64,000 nucleotides of DNA from Thalassia testudinum (lineage: Eukaryota; Streptophyta; Magnoliopsida; Alismatales; Hydrocharitaceae): NCBI GenBank assembly GCA_037157565.1, contig JAZHRO010000062.1:8928001-8992000 (forward strand), given 5' to 3'. The notes beneath the pieces are model-generated. The model saw only the letters and a program-made list of their open reading frames with translations, ran no database searches and was not told the origin of the DNA. The translations under genes and the position numbers were made by a program. Positions 22,978 to 35,441 of the stretch are shown here, in pieces (the first letter of the stretch is position 1; every line of letters starts with the position of its first letter).

Positions 22978-23686
22978 ATGCCCGCTTATGCCCAAAGCTG
23001 GCTTTGCTGGAGCGTGAAGAATTAGCAATGGCTGTAAACATCACTGTAAGTCTAGCTCATGCGTCGCTATAGGTCCAACTTACGCATTGCTGGCGCTGCT
23101 CCCCTGTTTTGCCCCGCGCGCTGGTAATGCGCTGTGCACATGCGTGCCTGCACATGTGCGCACCCGCTTTGCTGCATGAGTGCGATGCAGCGTGCATGCA
23201 CTGGGTGGCCTAGGCTACGCCACGTGGCACAGTCTGGGTCGTCCATCTTCTTCTTATTGTAGGGGCTGCTACAGAGGTCAGATTGAGTCGATTTTCACGT
23301 CGTTAGGCTACGATCGTCAACCTAAATCCATCCGCACAGTCGAATTTGTCATTTGAAGCTCTGAATTATTTCTCCTAGTCCCATGGCCATTGATCTTCCT
23401 CGGACTGCACATGGTGCTACGGGACTCCGATCGAGGTGATTTTAGAGGCGTTAGACTCCGATCATTGTCTTGATCAGATCCGTACGGTCGGATCGTTAAT
23501 TCGAGGCTCTGAAATAAATATCCTTCTCTTCTAACCACAAAAAGGACACAATTAACCTAAATTATATACAACTACTTTAAATGCATAATGATGCATGCTA
23601 TAAAATATTTATAACATGAAATGGAAATCTATGCCTAGGAACTTGCATGAATAGGCATTTTACCCTCAATAAATGGGTTTACATCA
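22978..23686 (-). repeat. Family D LTR remnant (target of A1)
   Basis: Reverse-complement match to the first half of family D LTRs: the minus strand starts TGATGTAAACCCATTT at 23686 and runs to the CpG-rich domain (about 23000-23250), where A1 inserted. The preceding flank (23687 on) has no polypurine tract, so this is a 5' or solo LTR. The remainder should lie left of the window. Confidence 0.85.
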
Positions 23687-25558
23687 AAGGTCTTGAACCT
23701 GAAATCAAAAGATCGATCTTACAACCCTATTAAACCAGCTTAGTAGTGTCGTCGGATGACGACAAACTTGACGGTGGCTGTGCGGTGGTGTTTGGTGGGG
23801 TGAGGAGGTCGTACGACCTCGAAACTTGGGTGTGGCGAGTGTGGAGTTAGACAGTGGGTAGGAGTGAGCAATAGGCCTAGCTAGGCTAAGGCTTTTGCTC
23901 ATGTGGGTGAGGCGGAGGTCGTAGGCTTGTCGGTGAAGCATTTGGAGCAGTGGAGTGAGCGGAGAGCTTCGCCGGAGGAGTGGTCGGAGCAGAGGACGAA
24001 GGTGGCTTGCGTAAGTGTCGAGGGATGTTTTTGTTTTTTTGGATATGGGATTTAACCTTGGAAACTAAGAAGACCTAGCTAACGTATTCTAATTGGATGA
24101 AAGAGAGGAATCCACGTCAGTTTTGGCATGCCAGCGACGGAGAAGATGAAACCTCCGTTGAGGTGGATAGCTAGGAAGAGGGGGTCTAAGAGGCGTTTGC
24201 TGGTGTTGCGAGACATGGATGAATGAGATGAAGAGGAATCCGCCAGCTATTTTCCATGACAGCGAATGAGGAAGGAGGTCAGAAAGGCTCGTTGGAGCTT
24301 GCGGAGGATCTCGGCCGGAGAGGAGGGAAGAAGGTGAGATAATGGCTAAAAACAAGCTAAGGATGTACGGTTTAAATTGGGGGTCCTTTTGTAGGGCTCA
24401 ACGAGGTCTTCCAAGCTTGGAAACCAAGCTTGGAAGCTTCCAAGCTCCGAAATCTATGGGGACCAAATCCTTTCAAAGGTTTGCATGAGAGATTGGGTGA
24501 GATCTGGAGACTCAGACAAGGCTTAAAAGGAAGGAAATTACTTGACGAATCTCCCACTCAATTTTGAGAGGGATTCGTCAAATAATCAACAAGTTCATGC
24601 CAAAAGAAGCTCGTCGGAGTAGGATTCCTTCATGAAAATGGCGGAAGGACCTTTTTGCAAAGAGTGATGACAAAGATAGGGGGCTTTTGCAAGGTTTTTC
24701 AGAAGCTGTGGGGTTGAGTGAGAGAGAAAGAGTCTGACTAGACCAAATTGCAAACTAGGTTAAGATGATCTTTGATTAGGCCCAAATTTTGGTACAAAAC
24801 TAATTTGGACCCAAGGAATCTGATAGTGAAGTCAGATTTAGGTTTTGACCATGTTTTACTGGGTAAATTGTGTAGTTACCCAAATTAGGTAACTTTTCGT
24901 CTGAGCTCTATTTTAGGTCAAAATGGGTCCTGATGGTCAATTCAAAGATGCTAAACCCTAGAGAATATTTTCCTGTGATTTTTAGAGGGTCTATATAAAT
25001 TTTATCCTAACCGGAACCTCAGTTACTCAAGTAGGTCTTGTTTTAGGATTTCAGATGCCCATTAATTCTTGAAATGCATGAAAACCTATTTCTGTCTCCA
25101 TGGACCCACTTACTAGGCATTAATGACTAAATGACCTTTAATAAGCCCTTGGCATACCCTTTGGTTATTCTGTATTTGTGATAAGATGGTAAAATTATAG
25201 AAATAACCCTCTTTTCATCTTTTCTTCTCATAATAACTCATCCTACTCCAGAGACCTTCTGACTGATATGTTGGAGCTTTTATTGACTTTATAAGATCAA
25301 ATTGATCTAGTTGTGGCTAATGATAGTGTTCCCATCATTAGGTTTGGAACCACTAGGACTAGAGCCTCTTATTACTAGGGTTTAAAGTAACCTAAACTTT
25401 AGTTTAGAGGTGAAGTTGCCTCCAAACCTTGCGGATTGAGGGTAGTTAAGAAGCATCGCAAAAGCACTACTTCAAAGGAAGGGCTTGACCCTACTTGCAT
25501 CCCTCTTTGTCATGTTTGGTGGTGACTAAAATTTTGGGCTTTAGGGAGGATCACCTAA
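23687..25558. other. Unclassified DNA
   Basis: No domain, primer site or LTR boundary recognised. The first part (to about 24350) has higher GC than the rest; the remainder is A/T-rich. Small frames (23941-23705, 24355-24089 on minus) have no recognisable motif. Features seen: an imperfect hairpin at 24542-24581 and CCAAGCTTGG-type repeats near 24410-24450. It could be the leader of element B, another unknown element, or host intergenic DNA. Confidence 0.4.
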
Positions 25559-27717
25559 TGATTGCGTAGCAATCATAGGTCTTAATTGACCTAGATTAGG
25601 CTAGAACTTAGCATAAGTTAGGGAAATTCATGCACGCATAAGCATTATCTGCATCTTTATTGCTTTACTTTAGCTATGCATAAAATAATCTTATAATGTG
25701 CTGATTAAGTGCATTATGTCAATTGCAGGCAATAAGCAGATCTGGAGCTAGATCTAGAGCAGGATTTGAAGCTGGATCTAGAATAACGAGAGTTGCAGCA
25801 GAGTTGGAGCAGAAGGCTTTGTTTAGATGTAGGAACAATAATGTAAGGGGATTAAAGGTTTGCTATTCTATTAAGTAAGAATAAAGTAGTAAAATGTGGA
25901 CGTCTAGACACTTTGTCAGACGTCCAATTTCTGCAGAATACCCAAAACAGAACCTTGATTTCCCTTGACTCAGATTGGATGTCAAGAACTGAAGTCTGGA
26001 CTTCTTATTTTTGAGTATAAGTCATCGGATCATATTATTGGACGTTTGATACTGGTCTCCAATCCCTATTTTGAGATTCAAGTCTTGATCTTGGATCTCT
26101 AGCTCCCTAGACCTAATCCCAACCCCATAGGAACCTAAATTAAGGTGTCCTAACCCTAGTACATCACCTCTAGACCTACCTAAGGACTTAATTAGGTCCT
26201 CACCAAACCCAATTGACTTAGATCAAAGTCAATTACCTTCATCTAAGTTAATTGGACTCATTGAGTCCAATTGAGCTTGGATCTCAACCCACACAAGTTC
26301 AATTGGACTTAGTGAGAGTCCAATTGACCTAAACACAATCTAATTGAGTTATTTCACTCTAAATTAGGTTCACACCCATTCAATTAAACTTATGTTAAGT
26401 TTAATTGCATTTTCCCCATAGCAATTAGGGTTTGTAACCCTAATTCAAGACCTATACCTACCCAAACCCCTTAGGACCTTACCTAAGCCAACTAGCCACA
26501 TAGAGCGCGACCACACACACACACACACACACACACCCATTCATGCAGACCCACTTCTCTAGAGTTCTCTAGAACTCTCCTTGAAGTGGCGCCACCTCTT
26601 GGTTGCCAAAATTAGCAACCAAGCGGCATTCAAAATGAGATCATAATTTTTGGATCTCATAACCTCTTGGCTGGCCACTCTTGGACTCTCTCTAGAGAGT
26701 TCCACACCTCTCTAGAGAGAAGTCATTGGGTCTATAAAAAGAACCCATGGTCGGCCAAGTGACCCCATTCACATCCCTTGGCTTCCATTGGCACCACTCA
26801 CCTCATTAGCTCCATACACGCCTACCTTCACTTAGGTCAGCTACTCCATCTCCACGAGCTCACCACCATCATGGAGGACATCATGTCGGGATGCTGGATC
26901 AACCCTACCTCTCTCCAAGGGTCGGCCTAAGCTACATTGGCCGCCCCTCATTCTTCTCCCGACCACTCCAAGGCCATCAGGGACCACCCCTAAATGCCCT
27001 TTATTCTACTAGATTTAGTTTATGCTCTCCATAATTTTTACTGCTTTTATTACTGCCTAGTAGCATAGTCTTAACTTCTCCCCCAATGATGCATGCGAAA
27101 TTCCCCCATTGATTCATGTATGTAGTCATTTTTTGGTAGTTAGATTTCCGTTTCAAGCATTTATGTATATGCTTTCCTTTAAATTTCTTGTGCAAACAAC
27201 TCTCCAATGGAATGAATGAAAATGCATATATATATATATATATATCTCTTTATGTGTTTGAAATCACCATGAACTTAATAATTATCATATTTGCGTGATT
27301 TAAGTTGCCTGCTCGTTAACTGCCTATCCATTATGCACTAGCATGTCATTTCCCGAGGATATTGAAAATATAATGATAGACGCTTTCTCCATAAATAGTC
27401 ACCACCTCACTAGAATTGTGCGCATAGAAACTCACACATTCACCTTCGTAATTTATTTGACACATGCGCATGTAATCTGAGTTAATAACAGAAGTGGTGA
27501 AGTTTTAGTTAGGAGATTGGAAACCAGCGTGCATTTTTAAATGAAGTAGAACGGCAAAAAGATCGAATTAAAGAGTAAAGCAAACACCTCCTAGAGATGA
27601 ACGACCGGGATTCAAGTCTCGTAATTTTTACAAAATGATATCTTTGTTGGATCGTACTTTGCAACTATACTACGATGCTTTTTTTTCTATCAAAAATGTG
27701 ATTTATGACTCTCAACA
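25559..27717 (+). repeat. Solo LTR, family C
   Basis: 2159 bp, TGATTGCG...CTCAACA, flanked by perfect CCTAA duplications (25554-25558 and 27718-27722) and lacking any internal region. This is the signature of LTR-LTR recombination. Contains CAATTG hairpins (26183-26406), a CA microsatellite (26514-26535), CTAGAG palindromes, a TATA box (26733-26741) and TA repeats (27226-27244). It differs from the family C array units by a ~195-bp absence near 25895 and a ~185-bp extra segment (27352-27536). Confidence 0.93.
26733..26741 (+). promoter_or_regulatory. TATA box of solo family C LTR
   Basis: TATAAAAAG, conserved in all family C copies and preceded by CTCTAGAG palindromes. Confidence 0.62.
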
Positions 27718-27901
27718 CCTAAGTCCCAGTTAGGTCTTCTTAGGCATATCATAGGTCGAAAAATAGGTGCATAACTGTTTAGATAACTTGATTTGTCACC
27801 TATAACTAGACTTAAATCTCAACAGCCTTAACTGATTAAAGATCTAAAAAGTCCTTTGATTTGTGTTTACTTGGGGAAATCTAACTGTGGTGTGAGTTAG
27901 A

Positions 27902-29511
27902 ATGGACCACCTTGACTTCCATCCTTTCATATCTTGCCCACACTCTTGCCCACACTCTTGCCCCCACTCTGCAATATTTGATCCCATACGCCAAGATGAT
28001 CCATCCTTTGATGGACATAATGACAGTCATTGGGATCCTTTTTACTCCTACTATAGGAGTATTACTTTAATTAAGCCCCAAATCAATGAGCAGAACCTAG
28101 GAGTGGGATTTGCCTTGCCCAATATCCCACACACCATAGAAATACCCAACCTACCCTCCCTGATTGATTGTAATGGTTGGACAGAAACTCCTAGCTATTA
28201 TACCCCTAAGCCTGAATTCTCTCCTAAAAATAGTGATGACTTCTCCACCTTGAAGATGGAAATATAGAAAATGCAAGATGAAATGATTGAATTATTAGGA
28301 GAATCTTCGAGTGTAGGCCAACAAGGAAAAGAATACATTAGCCACCCAACCTACCCCATTGAGGATGACGTGCACCTCTCTACGCTAGATGCATGGCTCG
28401 TGGGAGAGCCACACCCTAAGTTGGAGGGGAATTTTGGGGATTCTGAAAGGAGGAATAGCTACTTCTATGGGATTGATTTTGAATCTTCATCACTAAATGG
28501 CACTTCCTTGAGAGGTCCACGACTTAAGTGGGAGGGGGATATGTATGAAACAACTATGCATTGGATGAAGAAAGGTGGCAACCCAAGGATGACATTGAGG
28601 TTCCATGCCCAATTGAGCTATATTGGAGTCAAAAGAAGGGACAAATTTTACCTTTAGAAGACCTCGACCCAGATGATATTATTTTTTTCACATTTGATGA
28701 GCAAGGTTTAGGTAATGTGGTTAATCCCACCCTCCCTTCTAATTGTGAGATGGAACTCCAACCTACCCTTAGGGAACCTGACCCTGAAGATATGAGGAAT
28801 CTGATGTTACCAGTGTGAACCATTTACCCCAAATAGAGTGCCCTAGGGGATTTGCAGAGATATTAGATGATTCTAGACCTCGGGTAGATGATAAACTACT
28901 TGTTGAGGAGGATGAATTATGTGAGAAACCTACATTCAGGATTTGGAGTGACACTAAGGGTGATTATATCTTATATGAAGAATTAGCCCCTGAGGATGTC
29001 ACAGAATTGATCTACTTAGGTTTCGTCTGTGCTCCTATTGATGATATCCCTCCTCATGATGAAATAATGGAAAATATGGAAGCAACTTCTGAGATTAATG
29101 TGGATTCACATATAGACTTCGGGGAGGATTTGAGTAAAGAACAAGAACATGTGGATGAGATTGATAGGGTAATCCCTAAATACATTGCTTCCAACCTGCC
29201 TTCATTCGACTGGGAGTCACCTTCTGATTCGCCTGTCTGAAAGTGAAATTTCGACTCCATACATTGAACTAATCACTAATGAAGAGCAAGTAGATACTTG
29301 TGATATTACAAGAGATGCTAAGGATGCAATTGAGGAATTAGGAAGGCTGTTAGGAATGGACACTAAGTCGATTAGACCCAACTTAGATTTTATGGCTATC
29401 TCACAGCCTCGAAACTTGGACACCCTAGACAATCCCTGGATTAAAGACATGCTTGCCTTTGTTCTGACCGACGGGCTTAGCGAACCAATATCTCTTGTAA
29501 TGGGATACTAG
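27902..29511 (+). pseudogene. Element B acidic protein of unknown function
   Basis: Unrecognised protein, about 530 codons, read as one ORF with an in-frame TAG (28265-28267) and frameshifts near 28561, 28815 and 29200. The N-terminus has a three-fold CPHS repeat (SCPHSCPHSCPHS) and is rich in His, Phe, Tyr and Asp. A short charged helical stretch follows (LKMEI, KMQDEMIELLGE), then a long acidic part with recurring Trp/Asp/Glu motifs (PLEDLDPDDIIFF, YEELAPEDVTELIYLGF, AIEELGRLLGM). The layout resembles the family D ORF though sequence identity is not evident. Start chosen at the ATG after GTGTGAGTTAG. No nucleic-acid-binding or protease motif was seen. Confidence 0.55.
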
Positions 29512-31111
29512 GTATGGATTGATGCTTTCTATGGTCAGTCCATCACCCTGGGGGTATATCTTTTCACTATTCCTTCCCCATTCCTTTTGGAGGATCCTTG
29601 TCATCCTCTCCCTCCCCTCTGGTGGTCGTTATTCTTGACTATCATTTAGAGTCTCCTCCGGTGACCTGGGAACATTTCATTCCCTTCTTAGTTGGGCGAG
29701 CATTTGCTGTTGGGATTCATCAACAGCTTGCCAACATCCTAGGTTACCTCTTTTATAGGCCAGTATTGTTCTGCTCATTTTTGTGGCCTATTTCTTTGGT
29801 TTTGGAACCAGACTTGTAGGTTCTTTAGCTACTCGGCTGCCAACAAAATAACTACAGCCCAACTCTGACCCAGGTAACACTCTTCTATGCAATGGGGACA
29901 TTGCAGGTTTTAAACATGGGGGGTGTATTTAGGGGATATACATAGCATTTATACATAGTGCATTCATGTATTTAGTTAAAACATTCTGCATTACATACAT
30001 TTGCATTGATTAGAAAAAAAAAATTTGCATTGAACTTAACTAGTTGAGCCCTACATTCTTAGGCATAAGACCAGGGCTTTAGGTTAGATTAAGTTGATTC
30101 TAGGTGTTTGACTTTAGAAACTAAGCTTAGCTACTAGCTTTAGACCCTTAGGGTCCTTTGTGGACTTAAAAATTCAACTAGTTGTCAAGATGTGGACCAT
30201 TTCTCAAGAGGTTGACGAAGGAAAGCTAGGGTTTGAGTTAAGGGCTAGGTAGTACCTGGTATCTTTTTCTACCTTGTGGTCTACGGGTCCTCATAACTTA
30301 ATCATCCACATTTCACATACACTTGGTCTTATGTAAATAGTGATCACCTTAATTCCTTTCTTGAAGAAAATTTGCTTCTCTTGGTTCTGACTTAGGAGAA
30401 GCTTGAAAACATAACTTGATTGGACAAGTTCCTACCGCATGAGAGGTGGATATATACTCACCTGATGATGTGATGATAACATGTCACCTCCTTGGTGCTT
30501 GTCTCTTAGGATATCCATTCTATTGGGGGCATATAAGCACATTATGTGGTTCAGGTACCATGGGCGACCTTATCTTGAAGTGCTGATTGCCACAGGCCTG
30601 AATTCGCTTAAGAAATCCATGGGTGATACTATCTCAAAGTGTCGATTTCCAGGAGTTCTTGGGGTTGCTATGTATGGTGCTATCTCGAAGCATCGAAAGC
30701 CAGGCACCCTTCGAGGTTCGGTGATGGGGACAATGAATCTGACACAGACCGTATTAATAGCTAATCCAAGGTTAGACTTAGAGGAATCAATCGAAAAATA
30801 TATATTACCAAAAAAAGAAAATAAAAAAAATAAAATCCTTCTTACTCTCTTTCTAAGTTGGCAATCATACCAACCTCAAATAAATAGGACCAATGCACAT
30901 GTACGGATGCTTTAATCTCTGGGACCAATAAACCCTAGGGTAGAGCTAGAAATCAAGGAAACCTGTGCCTGCAACTTGTCCTTAGCAAACCTAGTCTATA
31001 ACTTAGCAACTACTTGGGAACCTTAGGTCTAAAGTCTGTAATTTAACATGTTTCTAAGGGAAGACCGATTAAGTTGGTGAGTCTACTTGGAGAGCTAGGT
31101 TATTGCTTGAG
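29512..31111 (+). other. Element B 3' region
   Basis: Degenerate coding tail possibly to about 29820, then untranslated. AATGGGGACATTGCA (29891-29905) precedes an internal G6 tract (29918-29923). At 30468-30500 lies AACATGTCACCTCCTTGG, shared with family A, followed by three imperfect ~40-bp repeats starting near 30558, 30617 and 30671 (ATGGGYGAYNNTATCTYRAAG type). Confidence 0.65.
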
Positions 31112-31149
31112 TTTGCTAGGGACTAGCAAAAATTAGGCATGGGGACATT
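31112..31149 (+). other. Element B polypurine tract and hairpin
   Basis: Arms TTTGCTAG (31112-31119) and CTAGCAAA (31123-31130) around GGA, then AATTAGGCATGGGGACATT directly before LTR start TGTTGAGCCC. Same geometry as families A and D. Confidence 0.82.
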
Positions 31150-32670
31150 TGTTGAGCCCATATTTGTGGGCTATTTAGTTACTTAAATGCTTAGACATTA
31201 GAGTAATATTAACATATAAATAGCATGCATTAAGATGTAAATAATGCAGTTTATATATATTTTGTTGTAGGCATTACATTCATATTATTTACAACTTTTG
31301 CATGCATGCATTATAAACTTATATGCATAGTTCATACGTTAAAAGTAAATGCAAAATATAAATAGCATGCATTAGAAGTAGGTTGCATACATGTATTAGA
31401 AATAGGAATTAGTTTTTATTAAGGCTTCATGCATAAATTACACATCAATTCATTTCCATATATTTTATTATATTCATGGAGGATGGGTTGCTGCCATTGA
31501 AGGCCATCCAAGACCATTGAAGGAGCACGGCATTTGAATTGTGCTACTAGAGTTATAAAAGAAGAGGAGTTGCTACCATGCAAGAGGAGGCTCCATTGCA
31601 CTCCACCTTCACCGTGACCGCCCCACACTACTTGCCTTCCACACATCGTCGACGCTACTACCGCCTACGTGGTGACAGTGCGTAGTGTACCTGCGTCGAC
31701 TTCGTGGACTTGCACCACCCTCCACGCTCCGATCGAGCATGGCACTACCCTTGGCCATTAGCATGGGCGAGCTCATCTGAGCTTGCCATTTATCTATCTC
31801 CTTCTTCCTTATTTTCTCTTTGATTCTATTTTCTTTTATAACTTACTATTCATCGTCATCTTTGCAGAACAACCCAACACTACCAACCTCGCTGACCACC
31901 TACGCCCTCTCCTCGCCATCTTCATGCATGTAGCACCCTCCTCAGCCACGCGCAACTCCATGCGGTTACGCGCTTACACACACTAGCAGGCGTGACTACA
32001 CGTGCCCTGGTCGAGCCCCTACCGCATGCGCCCCCAGTGCACCCGCCTGTACAAACCACATCATACGCACACCTATCCTCTCTGTGCACTCCCCCAGTTG
32101 CACGCATGAGCCCCTCCATGCACACCTCCAGCAAGCAGCTCGCACGAACGTCTCCCTCGCCTCCAACAGTAAGCAATAGGAAGAAACCTACCATCATCTC
32201 CTCCTCACGGCCACCAGCTCTGGCCACCTCCCATTGTGCTTCCACCACTGCCATGTAGCCCTCGACCCAACGAACCTCTAGAGAGCTTCACGCCTCCAGC
32301 CATGGCCTCCGCCGTGAGCGACCACAAGGGGAAGTTTTCCCCTGTTTCAGGTTTCATTAGTTATTACAGTCCATGCCATTGGTAAACTTGTTTTTTCTCA
32401 TTTAGTGAATTTTATAATGCTAGTTATTTTGTGAAGATAACCTCCCTCCTTTCTTTAAATGCTTTATCAACATATACGAACACTATGAGCCTCATTTGAG
32501 AGGGGTTTTGGCATATATTCTTCACGACATTAATTGTGAACTTTGGTTTCTCAATTTTTGCGATTTTAATAGGATAGAGCCTCCCTGTGGGCATGACCCA
32601 CTCTCTCGAGTGGTTATTTTTCTTTATTTTGATTAGCGATTGTCCACCACTTCGATACTACTTTGACGCA
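31150..32670 (+). repeat. 3' LTR of element B
   Basis: About 1.5 kb from TGTTGAGCCCATATTTG to TTTGACGCA; the right end is approximate (32670 or 32673). Starts with the inverted repeat AGCCCA...TGGGCT. A TATA-like TATAAAAGAAG lies near 31555. Only this copy is in the window, so the right border rests on the CA end and on the RT fragment that starts beyond it. Confidence 0.7.
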
Positions 32671-33057
32671 TCATTTTATGTGTGAAACTTGTTCCAAAGT
32701 GAAAATTGATCTTTTAGATAGGAATCTGATTATACCTAGAATATCCATAGAGAAAATAGAAGTATTTATTCCCTATCAATTTCTCCAATATCTAATCAAT
32801 AAATGACAAAGGGAAGTGGTCTCTTTGAGTTGCGGTGTTTAGGTGACAGTAATCTATACAAACCCTCTAGCTAGTTGTGGGTCTGGTGGTGACTTTCTCC
32901 CCTTTGTCATTTATCTCAACAGTGAATCCTGCCTTCTTATGCACCACGTGAATAGGACTAACCCATTTATTATCATAAATAGGATAAATTATCCCAGCAT
33001 CAAACCACTTTAAAATCTCCTTCTTCATCACTTCCCATGTGTTTGGATTTAACCGTC
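32671..33057 (-). pseudogene. RT: RT fragment of an Athila-like element
   Basis: Minus strand: RRLNPNTWEVMKKEILKWFD, AGIIYPIYDNKWVSPIHVV, then after a stop and frameshift RVCIDYCHLNTATQRDHFPL and FYFLYGYSRYNQIPI. It covers the N-terminal half of RT up to before the FMDD box, then ends at the element B LTR border. On its upstream side it joins directly to an LTR-like end, so gag, protease and the leader are missing. Confidence 0.85.
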
Positions 33058-33558
33058 TGGTGTGCATGTTTCGCAATGGAAAATTAGGGTTTTGAGAAAC
33101 CCATCGTTGTAGTCGCAAAATTTGCTACCAAATAAAATTTATCGAAACTCGAAAGGGAGTCTCGGGTCGAACATGGGAAGGAAACGTTTGTTTCTTTTGA
33201 AATCCACATCTCACTTTGTTTATTTTTGGTGTTTTTAGGGTTTTGTTATTTTTTTGGTATTTTAGGAGAATAATAAAACCACTTGCAAACTGAATAAAGA
33301 GAGTAGAGAGATGAAACACAACTAAATAACTTGAGATGAGATAATGCTTATTACAATCACAATAAGCTAAGTAAACTAAAAGAGATAAAAGTGAGAGGAA
33401 ATCTCCCAAAATGGATGTATGGCAAGACTACGGCACTTGGCGATAGCTTGGACGGAGGAGGTGAGGTGCTTGGATGTCGGGGACAAGGCACAAGATGAAT
33501 CCGGGTAGAGGAAAGCTTCGCTAAGCTCGTGGGAATGGTGATAAGGAGTAGAGATGAT
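33058..33558 (-). repeat. LTR-like fragment, family D related
   Basis: The minus strand resembles the downstream part of family D LTRs (CCCTAAAA/AACAAAACCCTAAAA run, GAGACTCCCTTTCGAGTTTCG-like stretch, ends GCGAAACATGCACACCA) but is clearly diverged. It abuts the RT fragment at 33057/33058 and a plus-strand family D LTR start at 33559. Confidence 0.65.
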
Positions 33559-33948
33559 TGATGTAAACACATTTATTGAGGGTAAAATGCCTATTCATGC
33601 ATGTTCCTAGGCTTAGATTTGCATTTCATGTTATAAATATTGCATAGCATGTATCATTCTGCATTTAGAGCAGTTATATATAATTTAGGTTAATTGCATC
33701 CTTTTTGAGGTTAGGAGAGAAAGATATTAATTTCGGAGCCTCGGATTGACGATCCGACCGTACGGATCAGATCAAGATGATGATTGAAGTCCAATGCCTT
33801 TGAAATCGCCTCGATCAGAGTCTCGTAGCACCATATGCAGTCCGAGGAAGATCAACGGCCAAGGGACTAGGAGACATAATTTGGAACTTCAAATGACAAA
33901 TTCGACTGCGCAGATGGATTTGGGTCGACGATCGCAGCCTAACGGCGT
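33559..33948 (+). repeat. Truncated family D LTR fragment
   Basis: 390-bp 5' part of a family D LTR, TGATGTAAACAC to AGCCTAACGGCGT, directly followed by the same LTR start at 33949. It is a partial direct duplication of 33949-34335. Confidence 0.88.
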
Positions 33949-35423
33949 TGATGTAAACACATTTGTTGAGGGTAAAATGCCTATTCATGCATGTTCCTAG
34001 GCTTAGATTTGCATTTCATGTTACAAATATTGCATAGGATGCATCATTCTGCATTTAGATTAGTTGTATATAATTTAGGTTAATTACGTACTTTTGTGGT
34101 TAGGAGAGAAGGATAATTATTTCAAAGTCTCGGATTGACGATCCGACTATATGGATCTAATCAAGATGACGATCGGAGTCCAATGCCTTTGAAATCGCCT
34201 CGATCGGAGTCCCGTAGCACCATATGCAGTCCAAGGAAGATCAACGGCCAAGGGACTAGGAGACATAATTTGGAGCTTCAAATGATAAATCCGACCGCAC
34301 GGATGGATTCGGGTCGACGATCGCAACCTAAAAGCAAGAATTGACTCAATTCGACCTCTGTAGTAGCCCCTACAACAAGAAGATGGACGACCCAGACTGC
34401 GCTACGTGGCGCAGCCCAGGCCGTCCGCACACTCACGTGCGCAGCAACGCGGGTCCACGCGTGGGTGCACGTGCAGGCATGCAGGCATGCATGCAGGCAG
34501 CGCTAGCGCGTGGGCACGCACACACGTGGCAAGGCAGAAGCAACGCCAGCGCAGCGTGAGGTGGACTTACAGCGACGCTTACAGCCGTCGGTAATTCATC
34601 GCATTCTAGCAAAGCCAGCTGTGGGCACCAACAGGCATGAGCTACCTACAGTGACATTTCCAGCGATGGCCTGGATGTCACTAATGGTCCCATACCAGTT
34701 TTTGCCTCTTCTCCACCACTATAAAAGGACCTACACCCCCTCCCTTCCAAGCCATCTCTACCTACTCCCAAGCTCTAGCAAGCCTACCAACGCTCCATTA
34801 GAGCTTGTTCTCAAGCTCCCAAGGTGCCTATTAGTGTAGTGAACCTCTACCCCACCAAATACTCCTCCAACTTCCCATCTCCCTTCATAGGCCACCTTGG
34901 AGTCATCCTCCTACATCCATTCCGGTAGCAGATCAACTCCGTCTTCTCACCTCCATTCCAGAGCCACGCCGAAGCTTTCCTCAACATGATGTCCTCCTGC
35001 ATCTCACCTCCATCATCCCGCTCCTCACCTCCTTCGTCCGAGCATCCGCTAGGCACCGTCGTCTCGCCGAATAGCCGATTCGGGAGATTTCCTCTCACCT
35101 CCCTCTCTTTATATGCTTTCATAGTTTCTTGTAATTGACATTGGAAGTAATATATATCATATTTGTTCCACATTTCTATCATGTGATACATTTGCTTGTT
35201 TTCTTTTATTTCAAAAATACAAAAAAAATAACAAAACCCTAAAATACCAAAAAGAAACAAAATGAAGCGCGGTTTTCAAGTAAAGTAAATGTCGCCTCCC
35301 TGTGTTCGACCCGAGACTCCCTTGGAGTTTCGATATAAATTTTATCTGATCGACGTGCTTTGCAACTACGATGACGGGTTACTTGTAACCCTGATTTCTA
35401 AACACGCGAGACATGCACGACCA
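33949..35423 (+). repeat. Family D LTR a
   Basis: 1475 bp, TGATGTAAACAC...CACGACCA. CpG-rich alternating purine-pyrimidine domain at about 34400-34600, TATA box at 34720-34728. The 5' LTR of the first unit. Confidence 0.9.
34720..34728 (+). promoter_or_regulatory. TATA box of LTR a
   Basis: TATAAAAGG in CCACTATAAAAGGACCTACA, identical in LTRs b and c. Confidence 0.68.
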
Positions 35424-35425
35424 TT

Positions 35426-35441
35426 TTGGCGTCGTTGCCAA
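35426..35441 (+). other. Primer-binding site, D unit 1
   Basis: TTGGCGTCGTTGCCAA two bases after the LTR end; resembles the tRNA-Asp-type site of A2 with CGCC changed to CGTC. The corresponding site in unit 2 (41511 on, CGGGCGTCGTTTCCAGGGA) is more worn but keeps the AGGGA end. Confidence 0.7.

Larger units (their letters stand above)
27718..32670 (+). mobile_element. Element B: gag/pol-less LTR element (5' end not found)
   Basis: Internal region with a single degenerate ORF, 3' untranslated region with internal G-tract, hairpin, CATGGGG tract and 3' LTR (31150-32670). No Gag, protease, RT or integrase motif. The 3' half follows the family A layout closely, including an AACATGTCACCTCCTTGG motif. 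The 5' LTR and primer site were not recognised; they may lie in 23687-25558 or be lost. I infer a non-autonomous derivative dependent on an A-like element. Confidence 0.65.

Noticed and set aside
23705..24355. Possible host gene on the minus strand
   Set aside because: Two short frames without motifs, splice structure or start context; left as unclassified DNA.
26510..26540. CA microsatellite and nearby TA repeats as independent loci
   Set aside because: They are internal parts of family C LTRs and vary in length with them.
31922..32258. Overlapping frames on both strands in the element B LTR
   Set aside because: GC-rich LTR segment; both strands open, no domain, single copy.
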